The notes: generated by a model not told the origin, from the sequence alone. Shown: positions 9,126 through 18,391, numbered from the stretch's first letter. The stretch is 64,000 nucleotides of DNA from CAIWHR01 sp963708855 (GCA_963708855.1 CAVPUM010000008.1:1-64000), one strand, 5' to 3'. Numbers and translations: made by a program.

Positions 9126-9827
9126 TCATGCCACCGCCACCAGCCGGTGCAGTGTCTCGGGGTCGCGCAGCAGCGCCTCGCTGGTCGCACGGTGGACGAC
9201 GCGGCCGCGCTCCAGCACGATCGCGTGGCGCGTCAACGTCAGGGCGAGCTTGGCGTGCTGCTCGACGACGATCACCGCCATGCCGGCGTCCTCGACGAGC
9301 TCGCGGATCACGCCCATCAGCTCCTGCACGATGATGGGTGCGAGCCCCTCCATCGGCTCGTCCAGCAGGAGCAGCGCGGGATTGACCATCAGCGCGCGGC
9401 CGATCGCCAGCATCTGCTGCTCGCCGCCGGAGAGCTGGTTGCCGAAATTCGCGCGCCGCTCCGCGAGCCGCGGAAAGAGCTCGAAGACCCGCGCCACGTT
9501 CCACGGCCCGGGCCGGGCGACCGCGGTCAGGTGCTCCTCGACGGTGAGCGAGGGGAACATGAACCGCTCCTGCGGAACCCAGCCGATGCCGGACCGGCTG
9601 CGCCGGTGCGTCGGCAACGCGGCGAGATCCTGGCCGCGCCAGCGCAGGGTGCCGCCGCGCAGCCGCGTGAACCCCATCAGGGTCACCAGCAGCGTGGTCT
9701 TGCCCATCCCGTTGCGCCCGAGCAGCGCGAGGCTGTCGCCTTCGTCGACCGTCAGCGCGACGTCCTCGAGCACGATGCCGTCGCCGTAGCCGGCGGTGAG
9801 GCCCTCGACCGCCAGCAGCTCAGCCAT
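9126..9827 (-). CDS. livF: Branched-chain amino-acid-type ABC importer ATPase LivF
   Basis: A 233-residue ATPase of the HAAT transporter class with Walker A GRNGMGKTT, signature LSGGEQQM, Walker B LLLDEPMEGLAP and H-loop VVEQH, all typical of LivF. Its ATG overlaps the end of livG (stop at 9820). Together with LivG, LivM, LivH and LivK it forms a complete high-affinity importer. HAAT systems carry branched amino acids but also many aromatic acids; the position inside a protocatechuate operon suggests an aromatic carboxylate such as 4-hydroxybenzoate. Confidence 0.93.
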   Translation of the reverse strand: MAELLAVEGLTAGYGDGIVLEDVALTVDEGDSLALLGRNGMGKTTLLVTLMGFTRLRGGTLRWRGQDLAALPTHRRSRSGIGWVPQERFMFPSLTVEEHLTAVARPGPWNVARVFELFPRLAERRANFGNQLSGGEQQMLAIGRALMVNPALLLLDEPMEGLAPIIVQELMGVIRELVEDAGMAVIVVEQHAKLALTLTRHAIVLERGRVVHRATSEALLRDPETLHRLVAVA

Positions 9828-10573
9828 GCTGCGCCTCGCCCAGATAGACCTCGCGCACGCGCGGGTCGGCCGCGATCTCGCGCCGGCGTGCCTTCGACCA
9901 GCACCTTGCCGCCGACCAGCACGGTGATCCGCTCGGCGAAGCGGAACACGAGCTCCATGTCGTGCTCGATGAACAGGATCGTGACGTCCTTCGGCAGCGC
10001 CGCGATCACGCCGAACAGCTCCGCGCTTTCCGCGGACGGGATGCCGGCGGCCGGCTCGTCCAGGAGCAGGATGCGCGGCCGGGTCGCGAGCGCCAGCGCG
10101 ATCTCGACGAGCCGTTGCCGCCCGTAGGGCAGATTGCGCGTGAGGGTCGCCGCTTCGGCGTCGAGCTGCAGCGACCGAAGCAGCGCATGCGCTTCCTCGA
10201 TCTCCGCTTCGAGCTTCGCGACGGTGCGGTACCAGACTGCGGCCCGGCCCTTGCGCTCGCAGATCGCGAGCACCACCGATTCGAGCACGGTCAGGCCGGG
10301 AAACAGGGTGTTGATCTGGAACGTCCGCGTCACGCCGCGCTTGACGCGCTCGTGCTGCGGCAATCCGGTGATTCGCTCGCCGCCGAGAAACACGTCGCCC
10401 GCGCTGGGCGGAAAGACACCGGTGAGGAGATTGATGAGCGTCGTCTTGCCCGCGCCGTTCGGTCCGATCAGCGCGTGCCGTGCGCCGGGCGCGAGCGTGA
10501 GCGCGACGTCGGTGTTGGCCTTGAATTCGCCGAACTGCTTCGACAATCCCGCGGTGTGCAGCGCTGCGCTCAC
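9820..10573 (-). CDS. livG: Branched-chain amino-acid-type ABC importer ATPase LivG (one frameshift)
   Basis: About 250 residues with Walker A GPNGAGKTT, the LivG-type signature LPYGRQRL, Walker B ILLLDEPAAGI and H-loop EHDM. Start GTG 10573 overlaps the livM stop as GTGA. Near 9885 a single extra base shifts the frame; removing it gives the normal tail GEIAADPRVREVYLGEAQHG and a stop at 9820 inside livF. It partners LivF on the cytoplasmic side of the importer. Confidence 0.9.
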
Positions 10574-11622
10574 GTCGGCGTGCCCTTCATGCGATCGCGC
10601 ACGCCGGCGAGAGCGCCGAGGATGCCGCCGCGCGCGAAGAGCACGACGACGACCAGCAACAGACCCAGCCAGAACTGCCAGTAGACGGGGTTGAGGTCCG
10701 ACAGAAAGTGGTGGGCGATCATGAACACCGTCGTGCCGACGAGGCCGCCATACAGCCGACCTGCGCCGCCCAGCACGACCATGATCATGAGGTCGGCCGA
10801 GCGGGGAAAGCCGAACACGTCGAGGCCGACGAATTGCGTGGTCTGCGCGAGCAACCCGCCGGCCACTCCGGCCATCGCCGCGCTGACCGTATAGATCGCG
10901 ATCAGCCGGCGGGCCACGGGCGAACCGATCGCGGGCATCCGCTTCACGTTCTCGCGAATGCCGCGGAGCGACAGGCCGAATGGGGAGTTGACGATACGGC
11001 GGGCGACGACGAACAGCAGAAACAGGACCGCCAGACTGTAGAGGTACGCCGTGCTGCCGGTCAGATCGAACGGGAAGAGGCCCAGGACTCTCCACATCGT
11101 GACGCCGGACAGGCCGTCCGCGCCCCCGGTAATGAAGGCGGCCTGGTTGGCGGCTTCGAACAGCATGAGCCCGATGCCGAGCGTCACCATCAGGCGGGCG
11201 AGGTCCGTTCCCCGCACCACCAGGAAACTCGTCGCATAGCCCACGATCGCACCGGCTGCGCCGGCGACGACGAGCCCGGAAAGCGGTTCGCCCCAGCCGT
11301 GCACGGCCAGGACCCCGGCCGCGTATGCGCCGACGCCGAAAAAGGCCGCGTGTCCGAGGGAGACGATCCCGGCGTAGCCAAGGATGAGGTCGAGCGTCAC
11401 GGCGAAGAGCCCGGTGATCAGGATCTGGCTGCCGAGGACACGATGCGTGGGAAAGGCGAAGAACGCCGCGAGGGCGACCAGCCAGAACGCGATCTCGGCT
11501 GCGCGCCAGCGATCGGCGGGAAGCGGCAGCGTGGCATGCGCCGCCATGCTTGCGGTTGTCGCCGCTGCGCCGCCCTCCGAGGGAGCGCGATTCGCGCCTT
11601 GGGGCAGCCCGGCGGCGCTCAT
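10570..11622 (-). CDS. livM: Branched-chain amino-acid-type ABC permease LivM
   Basis: A 350-residue integral membrane protein with many hydrophobic helices and the LivM family motif around GYAGIVSLGHAAFFGVGAY (about 90-110) and VLGGAGRLYGGLVGT near 290-305. A hydrophilic N-terminal extension of roughly 40 residues precedes the first helix. ATG 11622 overlaps the livH stop as ATGA, and its own stop overlaps livG. In this frame the livH and livM regions are open end to end, but both separate proteins are clear. Confidence 0.93.
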   Translation of the reverse strand: MSAAGLPQGANRAPSEGGAAATTASMAAHATLPLPADRWRAAEIAFWLVALAAFFAFPTHRVLGSQILITGLFAVTLDLILGYAGIVSLGHAAFFGVGAYAAGVLAVHGWGEPLSGLVVAGAAGAIVGYATSFLVVRGTDLARLMVTLGIGLMLFEAANQAAFITGGADGLSGVTMWRVLGLFPFDLTGSTAYLYSLAVLFLLFVVARRIVNSPFGLSLRGIRENVKRMPAIGSPVARRLIAIYTVSAAMAGVAGGLLAQTTQFVGLDVFGFPRSADLMIMVVLGGAGRLYGGLVGTTVFMIAHHFLSDLNPVYWQFWLGLLLVVVVLFARGGILGALAGVRDRMKGTPT

Positions 11623-12485
11623 GTCCGTCGTCCATACAGGCCGGCGGGGAACAGGATCATCAGCGCGACCATCAGGAAGTAGATGATGAACGAGCCGATC
11701 TGCGGCACGTAGTATTTGCCCGCGACGTCGCAGATGCCGAGGATCATCGCGGCGACGAGCCCGCCCTTGATCGTGCCGGCGCCGCCGATCGCGACGACGA
11801 GCAGGAAGTACACCATGTACTTCAACGGAAAGGTCGGATCGAGTCCCAGCACGTCGATGCCGAGGCCGCCGCCGAGACCGGCGAGACCCGATCCCAGCGC
11901 GAACGTGACGCCGAACACCCGGTTGACGTCGATGCCGAGGCCGGCGGCGGCGACCGCGTTGTCCACCGACGCCCGCACCTGCGCGCCGAAGCGCGTCTTC
12001 ACGAGCAACATCGTGAGGACGAGCGTTATGAAGACCACGACGCCGATCAGGAAGATCCGGTAGGCGCCGAGGTCGAGCCCGAGCACCTGCACCTGCCCGC
12101 GCAGCCAGTCGGGGAGCCGCACGGGCTGCTGCGACGGCCCGAAGAACCACGTTGCCGCCGCCACGGACATGAACACGAGGCCGATCGAGAACATCACCTG
12201 GTCGAGATGGGTCGCCTTGTAGAGGCGCTGATAGAGCGTGCGCTCGAGCACGATGCCCACGATGGCCGGAACGAGGAAGGCGACGGGCAGCGTCGCGAGA
12301 AACGGCACGCCCGCGCGCGTCATCAGCACGACGCAGGCGTACCCGCCCAGCATCGCGAACGCGCCATGCGCGAGGTTGACGAAGTTCATCAGGCCCATCG
12401 TCACCGAGAGCCCGATGCTGATGACGAACAGCAGGCTGCCGTAGGCGATGCCGTCGAACAGCACCCCGATCAGGTTGCCGAGCAT
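11619..12485 (-). CDS. livH: Branched-chain amino-acid-type ABC permease LivH
   Basis: A 288-residue membrane permease with the LivH motifs GIAYGSLLFVISIGLSVTMG at the N-terminus, MNFVNLAHGAFAMLGGY (about 30-47), and AIGGAGTIKGGLVAAMILG near the C-terminus. It pairs with LivM to form the translocation path. Its stop overlaps the livM start by four bases; livK lies 25 bases upstream, so the whole set is one transcription unit by spacing. Confidence 0.94.
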   Translation of the reverse strand: MLGNLIGVLFDGIAYGSLLFVISIGLSVTMGLMNFVNLAHGAFAMLGGYACVVLMTRAGVPFLATLPVAFLVPAIVGIVLERTLYQRLYKATHLDQVMFSIGLVFMSVAAATWFFGPSQQPVRLPDWLRGQVQVLGLDLGAYRIFLIGVVVFITLVLTMLLVKTRFGAQVRASVDNAVAAAGLGIDVNRVFGVTFALGSGLAGLGGGLGIDVLGLDPTFPLKYMVYFLLVVAIGGAGTIKGGLVAAMILGICDVAGKYYVPQIGSFIIYFLMVALMILFPAGLYGRRT

Positions 12486-12510
12486 GGCACCGCCCGTTCC
12501 CGCTTGGAGC

Positions 12511-13695
12511 CTAGCCGGGGTCCTTGACGTTTTCGACCTTGTCGAATTCGACGTTCCACGGCTTGCCGTTGACCATCTTCACTTCGCGGAGGTAGACGTT
12601 CTGGATCGGCTGACGCGTCGCCGGGTCGATCGATATCGGCCCCCGCGGGCTTACCCACTTCTGGCCCTTCATCGCTTCCACCAGCTGCTCGCCGGTGGCA
12701 TTCGGGCCCGCCTTCTTGACCGCTTCGTAGATGAGATGCATCCCGTCGTAGCCGCCGAGCGAGTGGAAGTTCGGGCGCATCCCGTTGTTGGCCTTCATGA
12801 AGGAATCGACGTACGCCTTGTTCTCGGGCGAGTCGTGCGCCGCGGAATAGTGGAACGAGGTGATGACGCCGACCGCGGGGGCGCCCATGCTCTCGAGCAG
12901 GTCGTCGTCGGTGACGTCGCCGGTACCGATGAGGCGGATGCCGGCCTGCTTCAATCCGCGCTCGTCGAACTGCTTCATCACCGCGAGGCCCTCGCCGGAG
13001 GGCACGAACACGAAAAGCGCATCGGGCTTCGCGTCCTTCGCCCGCTGCAGGAACGGCGCGTAATCGGGGTTGCGCAGCGGCGTCTTGATCGCCTCGACGA
13101 TCTCGCCGCCCCCCGCCTTGAATACCGCCTGGAACGTCTTCTCGGCGTCGAGCCCCGGGCCGTAGTCGGTGACCATGGTCACCACGCGTTTGATCTTGTT
13201 CTTGAGCGCCCACTCGGCGATCGGCGCCGTGACCTGCGGCAGCGTGAAGTTCGCGCGCACGATGAACGGGGAGCGCGTCGGGATCATCGCGGTCGCCGCC
13301 GCCATGACGATCATCGGCACCTTGGCCTCGGTCGCGACCGGCGCCGCCGCGAGCGCGAGCGGCGTCAGGCCGAACCCGGCGAGGACGCTGACCTTCTCCT
13401 GGACGACGAGCTCCTGCGCGATGCGCTTGGTGGTCTCCGGCGCGAGGCCCGTGTCGTCCTTGACGATGAGCTCGACCTTGCGCCCGGCGACCGTGTCGCC
13501 GGCCTTGGCGATGTAGAGCCGGCACGCGGCTTCGATCTGCTTGCCGGTCGACGCGAAGGGGCCCGTAAGCGGCAGAATGAGGCCGATCTTCAGCGGATCG
13601 GCGGCCAGCGCCGGAGTCCACAGCAGGACCGTTGCGGCGGCGGTGGCGACGCCGCGCAGCAGGCGGCGCCGGGCGACGAACAAGGCTTGATTCAT
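12511..13695 (-). CDS. livK: Periplasmic substrate-binding protein of the Liv-type importer
   Basis: A 394-residue type I periplasmic binding protein. A long basic-start signal peptide (RRRLLRG, hydrophobic core, cleavage near ALA-ADP at about 31-33) precedes the mature domain DPLKIGLILPLTGPFASTGKQ. The fold continues to about residue 370 with LGGYDGMHLIYEA typical of the family. It would capture the ligand in the periplasm for LivHMGF. Being encoded between ligJ and the permease genes of a protocatechuate pathway, it likely binds an aromatic acid instead of leucine; ligand residues cannot be read with confidence here. Confidence 0.92.
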   Translation of the reverse strand: MNQALFVARRRLLRGVATAAATVLLWTPALAADPLKIGLILPLTGPFASTGKQIEAACRLYIAKAGDTVAGRKVELIVKDDTGLAPETTKRIAQELVVQEKVSVLAGFGLTPLALAAAPVATEAKVPMIVMAAATAMIPTRSPFIVRANFTLPQVTAPIAEWALKNKIKRVVTMVTDYGPGLDAEKTFQAVFKAGGGEIVEAIKTPLRNPDYAPFLQRAKDAKPDALFVFVPSGEGLAVMKQFDERGLKQAGIRLIGTGDVTDDDLLESMGAPAVGVITSFHYSAAHDSPENKAYVDSFMKANNGMRPNFHSLGGYDGMHLIYEAVKKAGPNATGEQLVEAMKGQKWVSPRGPISIDPATRQPIQNVYLREVKMVNGKPWNVEFDKVENVKDPG

Positions 13696-13735
13696 GGTTT
13701 GCTCCTTGGTGGGTGGTTGATGCGACTCGGGGATT

Positions 13736-14779
13736 TCATGCGGATCGCGCAGCGTTCACCGCCCGTGCGCTGCGCGCGCCCAGGCGGGGGAAAATTCGGC
13801 GCGCGTTGCCCTCGAAGATCTTGTGCCGTTCCTCGGCGGTGAGCCAGTCGATCGGATCGAGGTAGCGGCGCGTGTCGTCGTAATGGTGCCCGGTCTCCGG
13901 ATCGATCCCCCGCACGGCGCCAACCATCTCGGAGGCGAACAGGATGTTGTCGGCGGGAATCACCTTGAGCAGCAGCTCGATGCCTGGCCGGTGGTAGACG
14001 CAGGTGTCGAAGAACACGTTACGCAGCAGCAGCTCCGCGAGCGGCGGCCGCTTCATGTCCTGCGCGATCCCGCGATAGCGCCCCCAGTGATAGGGCGCGG
14101 CGCCGCCGCCGTGCGGGATGATGAACCTGAGCGTCGGGAAGTCCTTGAACAGGTCCGCCGTCAGGAACTGCATGAACGCCGTGGTGTCGGCGTTGATGTA
14201 GTGGGCGCCGGTTGCGTGGAAGCACGGATTGCACGACGTGCTCACGTGGACCATCGCCGGAACGTCGAGCTCGACCATCTTCTCGTACAGCGGATACCAC
14301 CAGCGGTCGGTGAGCGGCGGCTCCTTCCAGAACCCGCCCGACGGATCGGGATTGAGGTTGCAGCCGATGAATCCCAATTCGCTCACGCAACGCTCGAGCT
14401 CGGCGATGCAGTTCTCCGGCGGGACGCCGGGCGACTGCGGCAGCTGGCAGACGCCGACGAAGTTGTCGGGGTACAGCGTGCACACGCGGCGGATCAGGTC
14501 GTTGCAGACGCGTGCCCATTCGAGACTCGTCGCGGCGTTGCCGATGTGATGCGCCATGAAGCTCGCGCGCGGCGAGAAGAACGTGACATCGGTGCCGCGC
14601 TCGCGCTGCATACGTAGCTGCGCACCTTCGAGGCTCTTCCGGATCTCGTCGTCGCTGATGACGAGATCGGAGCGGGAGGGCGCCCGGGCCGGGTCGTCGA
14701 GCGCAGCGATCTGCCGCTTGCGCCAGGCCTCCAGCGCCGGCGGCGCGGTGGTGTAGTGTCCGTGGCAGTCGATGATCAT
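13736..14779 (-). CDS. ligJ: 4-oxalomesaconate hydratase LigJ (amidohydrolase superfamily)
   Basis: A 347-residue metal-dependent enzyme adding water to 4-oxalomesaconate to give 4-carboxy-4-hydroxy-2-oxoadipate. It starts with the metal motif MIIDCHGHYT and keeps FFSPRASFMAHHIG, ELGFIGCNLNPDPSGG, FIIPHGGGAAPYHWGRYRG and LFASEMVGAVRGIDPETGHH, the last two carrying the later metal and substrate residues; these closely follow the Sphingobium LigJ sequence as I remember it. The length fits. It sits between livK and the second ligB in the catabolic array. The LigJ assignment rather than a generic ACMSD-like amidohydrolase rests on the long motif agreement and on LigI, LigU and LigK being encoded nearby. 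Confidence 0.9.
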   Translation of the reverse strand: MIIDCHGHYTTAPPALEAWRKRQIAALDDPARAPSRSDLVISDDEIRKSLEGAQLRMQRERGTDVTFFSPRASFMAHHIGNAATSLEWARVCNDLIRRVCTLYPDNFVGVCQLPQSPGVPPENCIAELERCVSELGFIGCNLNPDPSGGFWKEPPLTDRWWYPLYEKMVELDVPAMVHVSTSCNPCFHATGAHYINADTTAFMQFLTADLFKDFPTLRFIIPHGGGAAPYHWGRYRGIAQDMKRPPLAELLLRNVFFDTCVYHRPGIELLLKVIPADNILFASEMVGAVRGIDPETGHHYDDTRRYLDPIDWLTAEERHKIFEGNARRIFPRLGARSARAVNAARSA

Positions 14780-14837
14780 CGCTTCCGGTGCTCCTGGCTG
14801 GCCGACGTGCGTTGGGCGGCGTTCGACGTCGATCGGG

Positions 14838-15708
14838 TCACGCCGCGCGGAACTGCGGCGCGCTCGGCGGCTGATTCTCCAGCACCATGGTTCCGGTCGC
14901 CGTGTTCGAGATCGGGACGTGGTAGCTGGAATGGATCTTCGTCACGCGGCCGGTCAGCGCGCCGCGGGCGGCGATCCACGTCATCAACTCCGTGCCTTGC
15001 GCTCCGGCCTCGCGGATGATGTCGAGCGTCGAGTAGCGTGTCAGCTTTTCCGGGTCGTCCACGATCGCGTCCATGCACATGAGGTCGAACGCCTTGTTGA
15101 TGAAACCGGCGCGCTTGCCGTCGAGCTGATGCGACAGCCCGCCGGTGCCGAGCACGACGACACGCGCGTCGGCGTCCCAGGTGTCGAGCGCGCGTCCCAC
15201 GGCCTGGCCGAGGCGGAAGCAGCGCCGCGGCGACGGCAGCGGATGCTGGACGTGGTTCATCGCGATTGGCACGATCTTCACCGGCCATTCGCCGCCGCCG
15301 GGCCACAGCAGGGCCATCGGCAGCGTCAGCGCGTGGTCGACCAGCATCTCCTGGCACATCGTGATGTCGAACTCGTCGGCGACCAGCGATTCGATCAGGT
15401 GCCACGACAGCGCCGGGTCGCCCGCGAACGGCCGCACGGTCGGGATGCCCCAGCCTTCGTCGGCATTGCGGTACCCGGGCGCGGCGCCGACGGCGAAGGT
15501 CGGCATCTTGTCGAGGAAGAAGTTGAGGCCGTGATCGTTGTAGAAGACGACCGCAACATCGGGCTTTGCCCTTTCGAGCCACGCGTGCACGGGCCGGTAG
15601 CCGGCGAAGAACGGTTGCCAGTACGGGTCGTCCTGCAGATGCTTCGCGATCGCGCGGCCGATGGCCGGAACGTGCGAACTGGTGACGGCGCCTGACGATC
15701 GTGGCCAT
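14838..15708 (-). CDS. Second, divergent LigB-type extradiol dioxygenase catalytic subunit (one frameshift)
   Basis: Class III extradiol dioxygenase of about 289 residues. After removing one extra base near 15690 the N-terminus reads MATIVGAVTSSHVPAIG, with the first iron histidine. The other expected catalytic positions are present: YNDHG (second iron histidine), GTGGLSHQLDG (active-site histidine) and GAQGTELMTWIAARGAL (iron glutamate). It is clearly different from the ligB at 17134-17976, for example GYRNADEGWGIPTVRPFAGDP versus the canonical segment there. It forms a pair with the ligA-like gene just upstream (ligA-like TAG, 3-base gap, ATG). Possible substrates are gallate, 3-O-methylgallate or another substituted protocatechuate; undetermined. 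Confidence 0.85.
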
Positions 15709-15711
15709 GTG

Positions 15712-16092
15712 CTACCTCCCCGCGGCGGCCAGCATGGCCTTGAACGCGTCCTTGGTCATCCCCGTCTGCTGGGCGCCGATGTCCTGCACGTCGAGACCCA
15801 GGATGCCGGCGAACTTGGCGAGGTAGTAGATGTTGCCGCCGGCGGCGATCAGCTCGAGCACGTTGCGGTTCGCGACGGCGCCGCGCTGTTCGGCGTTCAG
15901 CTCGTACTTGCGGCAGTACGCATCCTCGTCGCGCCCGAACTCGGCCCGGTTCTCCGCCGCGTTGAACGAATAGCACATCCGGTTGAGCGCGTAGCCTTTC
16001 TGCGCCAGGTAACCGTCGAACACCGTGGTGCCCGGAATGCCGTAATCACGCTGCTTTGCCCCCATCGCAACCCCCTGCACAGTCGGTTCCAT
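15712..16092 (-). CDS. Second LigA-type small subunit, partner of the divergent LigB
   Basis: A 126-residue alpha-helical LigA-family subunit. It shows PGTTVFDGYLAQKGYALNRM, NRAEFGRDEDAYCRKY, ERL-type helix replaced by EQRGAVANRN, and AAGGNIYYLAKFAGILG, the segment that covers the active site of LigB in the known structure. ATG 16092 is chosen because AGGAG lies 8 bases before it; ATG 16065 is an alternative. The end of this gene carries GGGGAGG, a good ribosome site for the following ligB-like gene. The separate alpha/beta organisation matches LigAB of protocatechuate 4,5-dioxygenase, unlike gallate dioxygenases where the two are fused. Confidence 0.85.
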   Translation of the reverse strand: MEPTVQGVAMGAKQRDYGIPGTTVFDGYLAQKGYALNRMCYSFNAAENRAEFGRDEDAYCRKYELNAEQRGAVANRNVLELIAAGGNIYYLAKFAGILGLDVQDIGAQQTGMTKDAFKAMLAAAGR

Positions 16093-16142
16093 TTCAGTCG
16101 CTCCTGCCGCGCACCCAAACCCGGTGCCGGAGCGGGTCGGCG

Positions 16143-17096
16143 TCACGCCGGTTCTGCCGCGAGCTGCCGCTCGAGGCTGTCGAGCGTGCGGTAACAGGGC
16201 AGCACCTGCGCGACGCTCGCGTTGGGCTCGCGGCCTTCGCGGATCGCGGCGAAGAACTCGCGGTCCTGCAGCTCGATGCCGTTCATCGAGACGTCGACCT
16301 TCGACACGTCGATCTTCGTCTCCTTGCCGTCGAAGAGATCGTCGTAACGCGCGACGTAGGTCCCGTGGTCGCAGATGTAGCGGAAGAACGTGCCGAGCGG
16401 GCCATCGTTGTTGAACGACAGCGACAGCGTGCAGATGGCGCCGGTGCTGCTCTTCAGCTGGATCGACATGTCCATCGCGATGCCGAGCTCGGGGTGCGGC
16501 GGCCCCTGGAGCGCATTGGCGGCGACGATCGCGCCGCCCGTCTGGTAGGCGAACAGGTCCACCGTGTGCGCGGCGTGGTGCCACAGCAGGTGGTCCGTCC
16601 ACGAGCGCGGCTGCCCGAGCGCGTTGATGTTCCTGCGGCGGAAGAAGAAGGTCTGCACGTCCATCTGCTGGATCCTGATCTCGCCCGCGGCGATCCGCCT
16701 GTGCACCCACTGATGGCTCGGGTTGAAGCGGCGCGTGTGGCCCGCCATCGCGATGCGGCCCGTCTCCCGCTGCCGCCGCACCACCTGCTCCGCGTCGGCA
16801 AGGCGGTCGGCAAGCGGGATCTCCACCTGCACGTGCTTGTTGGCCTCGAGGCAGGCGATCGCCTGACTGGCGTGGATCTGCGTCGGCGTGCACAGGATCA
16901 CGGCGTCGACATCGGGCCGGGCGAGGCTCTCGGCCAGCTCGGTCGTCACGTGGCCCACGCCGAAGCGCTTGGCGACTTCGCGCGTCGCGTCCAGCGTGCG
17001 ACCGACGAGTGAGACCACTTCCACGCCGTCGATCTTGGCGATGGCTTCCAGATGCTTGACGCCGAACGCGCCGGCGCCGGCGAGCGCGACTTTCAT
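16143..17096 (-). CDS. ligC: 4-carboxy-2-hydroxymuconate-6-semialdehyde dehydrogenase LigC
   Basis: A 317-residue Gfo/Idh/MocA-type oxidoreductase. It begins MKVALAGAGAFGVKHLEAI with the NADP-binding GxGxxG pattern and has the EIPLADRLADAE (EKP-like) loop with Pro, followed by GHTRRFNPSHQWVHRRI and TDHLLWHHAAHTVDLFAYQTG. LigC oxidises the cyclic hemiacetal of 4-carboxy-2-hydroxymuconate-6-semialdehyde to 2-pyrone-4,6-dicarboxylate. Length matches the known enzyme (315 residues) and it sits between the two LigAB pairs, directly after the ring-cleavage genes. Confidence 0.9.
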   Translation of the reverse strand: MKVALAGAGAFGVKHLEAIAKIDGVEVVSLVGRTLDATREVAKRFGVGHVTTELAESLARPDVDAVILCTPTQIHASQAIACLEANKHVQVEIPLADRLADAEQVVRRQRETGRIAMAGHTRRFNPSHQWVHRRIAAGEIRIQQMDVQTFFFRRRNINALGQPRSWTDHLLWHHAAHTVDLFAYQTGGAIVAANALQGPPHPELGIAMDMSIQLKSSTGAICTLSLSFNNDGPLGTFFRYICDHGTYVARYDDLFDGKETKIDVSKVDVSMNGIELQDREFFAAIREGREPNASVAQVLPCYRTLDSLERQLAAEPA

Positions 17097-17133
17097 GCGT
17101 GTCTCCTGCGAACGCAGCCGATGGCGAGGTTTC

Positions 17134-17976
17134 TCATCGCGGATTCTCGACAATGAGGTGGCCGACCGCAGTGTTCGACGCCGGCACGTGATAGAAGCGG
17201 TAGATCTCGCGCGCATCGGCGTGGAGCGCGCCCCGCATGATCAGCCACATCACGAGCTCGATCCCTTCGGACCCGGCCTCGCGGACGTAGTCGATGTGCG
17301 GCAGCCTGGCGAGGCCTTCGGGATCGGCGCTCAGGCGATCGAGGAAGCGCGTGTCGAACTCGCGATTGATGAGGCCCGCACGCGGTCCCTGCAGCTGGTG
17401 CGACATGCCGCCGGTGCCCCAGACCATCACCTTCAGGTCCTGCTCGAACGACTCGACCGCCTTCCTGATCGCCTTGCCCAGGTTGTAGCACCGGTTGCCG
17501 GTGGGCGGCGGATATTGCACGACGTTGACGGCGAGCGGCACGACCCGGCACGGCCAGGCGGCGGGCTGGCCGAACAACAGCGACAGCGGCACGGTCAGTC
17601 CGTGGTCGACGTCCATCCGGTTGACGATCGTCATGTCGAACTCGTCGAGGATCGTCGACTGGGCGATGTGCCAGGCGAGTTCCGGGTGCCCCTCCACCAC
17701 CGGCACCGGGCGCGGCCCCCAGCCCTCGTCGGCGGGCGCGAAGGACTCCGCGCAGCCGATGGCGAACGTCGGGATCAATTCCAGCGAGAAGGCCGATGCG
17801 TGGTCGTTGTAGACCAGGATCACGACGTCGGGCCTGTGCTCGGCGATCCACCGCTTGGAGAACTCGTAACCCGCGAACACGGGCTGCCAGTAGGCCTCGC
17901 CGGTCTTGCCGAGGTCGATCGCCGCGCCGATCGCCGGCACGTGCGAGGTCGTGAGTCCCGCGCTGATCCTGGCCAC
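17134..17976 (-). CDS. ligB: Protocatechuate 4,5-dioxygenase beta (catalytic) subunit LigB
   Basis: A 280-residue class III extradiol dioxygenase that opens protocatechuate between C4 and C5. It keeps GLTTSHVPAIGAAI (iron His), VYNDHASAFSLELIPTFAIG (iron His), PADEGWGPRPVP, VDHGLTVPLSLLFG, WGTGGMSHQLQGPRAGLIN (active-site His) and GSEGIELVMWLIMRGAL (iron Glu), agreeing closely with the well-studied LigB and PmdB. I chose GTG 17976 (VARISAGLTTSH) because it follows the ligA stop after one base and matches where LigB proteins begin; an ATG at 18006 would overlap ligA. Confidence 0.94.
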   Translation of the reverse strand: MARISAGLTTSHVPAIGAAIDLGKTGEAYWQPVFAGYEFSKRWIAEHRPDVVILVYNDHASAFSLELIPTFAIGCAESFAPADEGWGPRPVPVVEGHPELAWHIAQSTILDEFDMTIVNRMDVDHGLTVPLSLLFGQPAAWPCRVVPLAVNVVQYPPPTGNRCYNLGKAIRKAVESFEQDLKVMVWGTGGMSHQLQGPRAGLINREFDTRFLDRLSADPEGLARLPHIDYVREAGSEGIELVMWLIMRGALHADAREIYRFYHVPASNTAVGHLIVENPR

Positions 17977-17977
17977 G

Positions 17978-18382
17978 CTATCGGCTCCCGTGCCCGCGTT
18001 CGGCAAGGCTGCGATTGCCCTCCGGCGAGCGGCCGCCCGCGATCATCATCGCCTTGTACTCCTCCTCCGGCACGCCGGTCATCTTGGACGCCAGGTTCTG
18101 GAACGAAAAACCGTCGGTGGCACCGATCTTGGCAAGGAAGTAGATGTTGCCGCCCAGCCCGATCATCCGGTTGTAGTCACGATCGAGCACGGCCTGCCGC
18201 TGCTCGGCCGTCATCGGAAAGCGCTCGAGGTAGGCGGGCGCGCCGGCCTTGAACGCAGCGCGGTTTTCCGCCTTCATCAGCGACATGCAGAACATGTTGA
18301 GGTGGTAACCGCGCCGCGACTGTGTCGCGTCGAACACGACGGTGCCGGGGATGTCCTTGAACGCTTCGGTGTAGTCGGTCAT
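17978..18382 (-). CDS. ligA: Protocatechuate 4,5-dioxygenase alpha (small) subunit LigA
   Basis: A 134-residue helical subunit with IPGTVVFDATQSRRGYHLNMFCMSL, KAENRAAFKA, AYLERFPMTAEQRQAVLDRD and IGLGGNIYFLAKIGATDG, all typical of LigA/PmdA. The alpha subunit lids the active site of LigB. Only one base separates its TAG from the ligB GTG, so the two are translated together. It lies 9 bases after ligI in the same direction. Confidence 0.94.
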   Translation of the reverse strand: MTDYTEAFKDIPGTVVFDATQSRRGYHLNMFCMSLMKAENRAAFKAGAPAYLERFPMTAEQRQAVLDRDYNRMIGLGGNIYFLAKIGATDGFSFQNLASKMTGVPEEEYKAMMIAGGRSPEGNRSLAERGHGSR

Positions 18383-18391
18383 GGTGGTGCT

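Noticed and set aside
9752..12150. Long minus-strand frames that would fuse livM with livG or livH with livM
   Set aside because: LivH, LivM and LivG each have proper start and stop codons in overlapping frames; the upstream extensions have no homology and reflect high GC.
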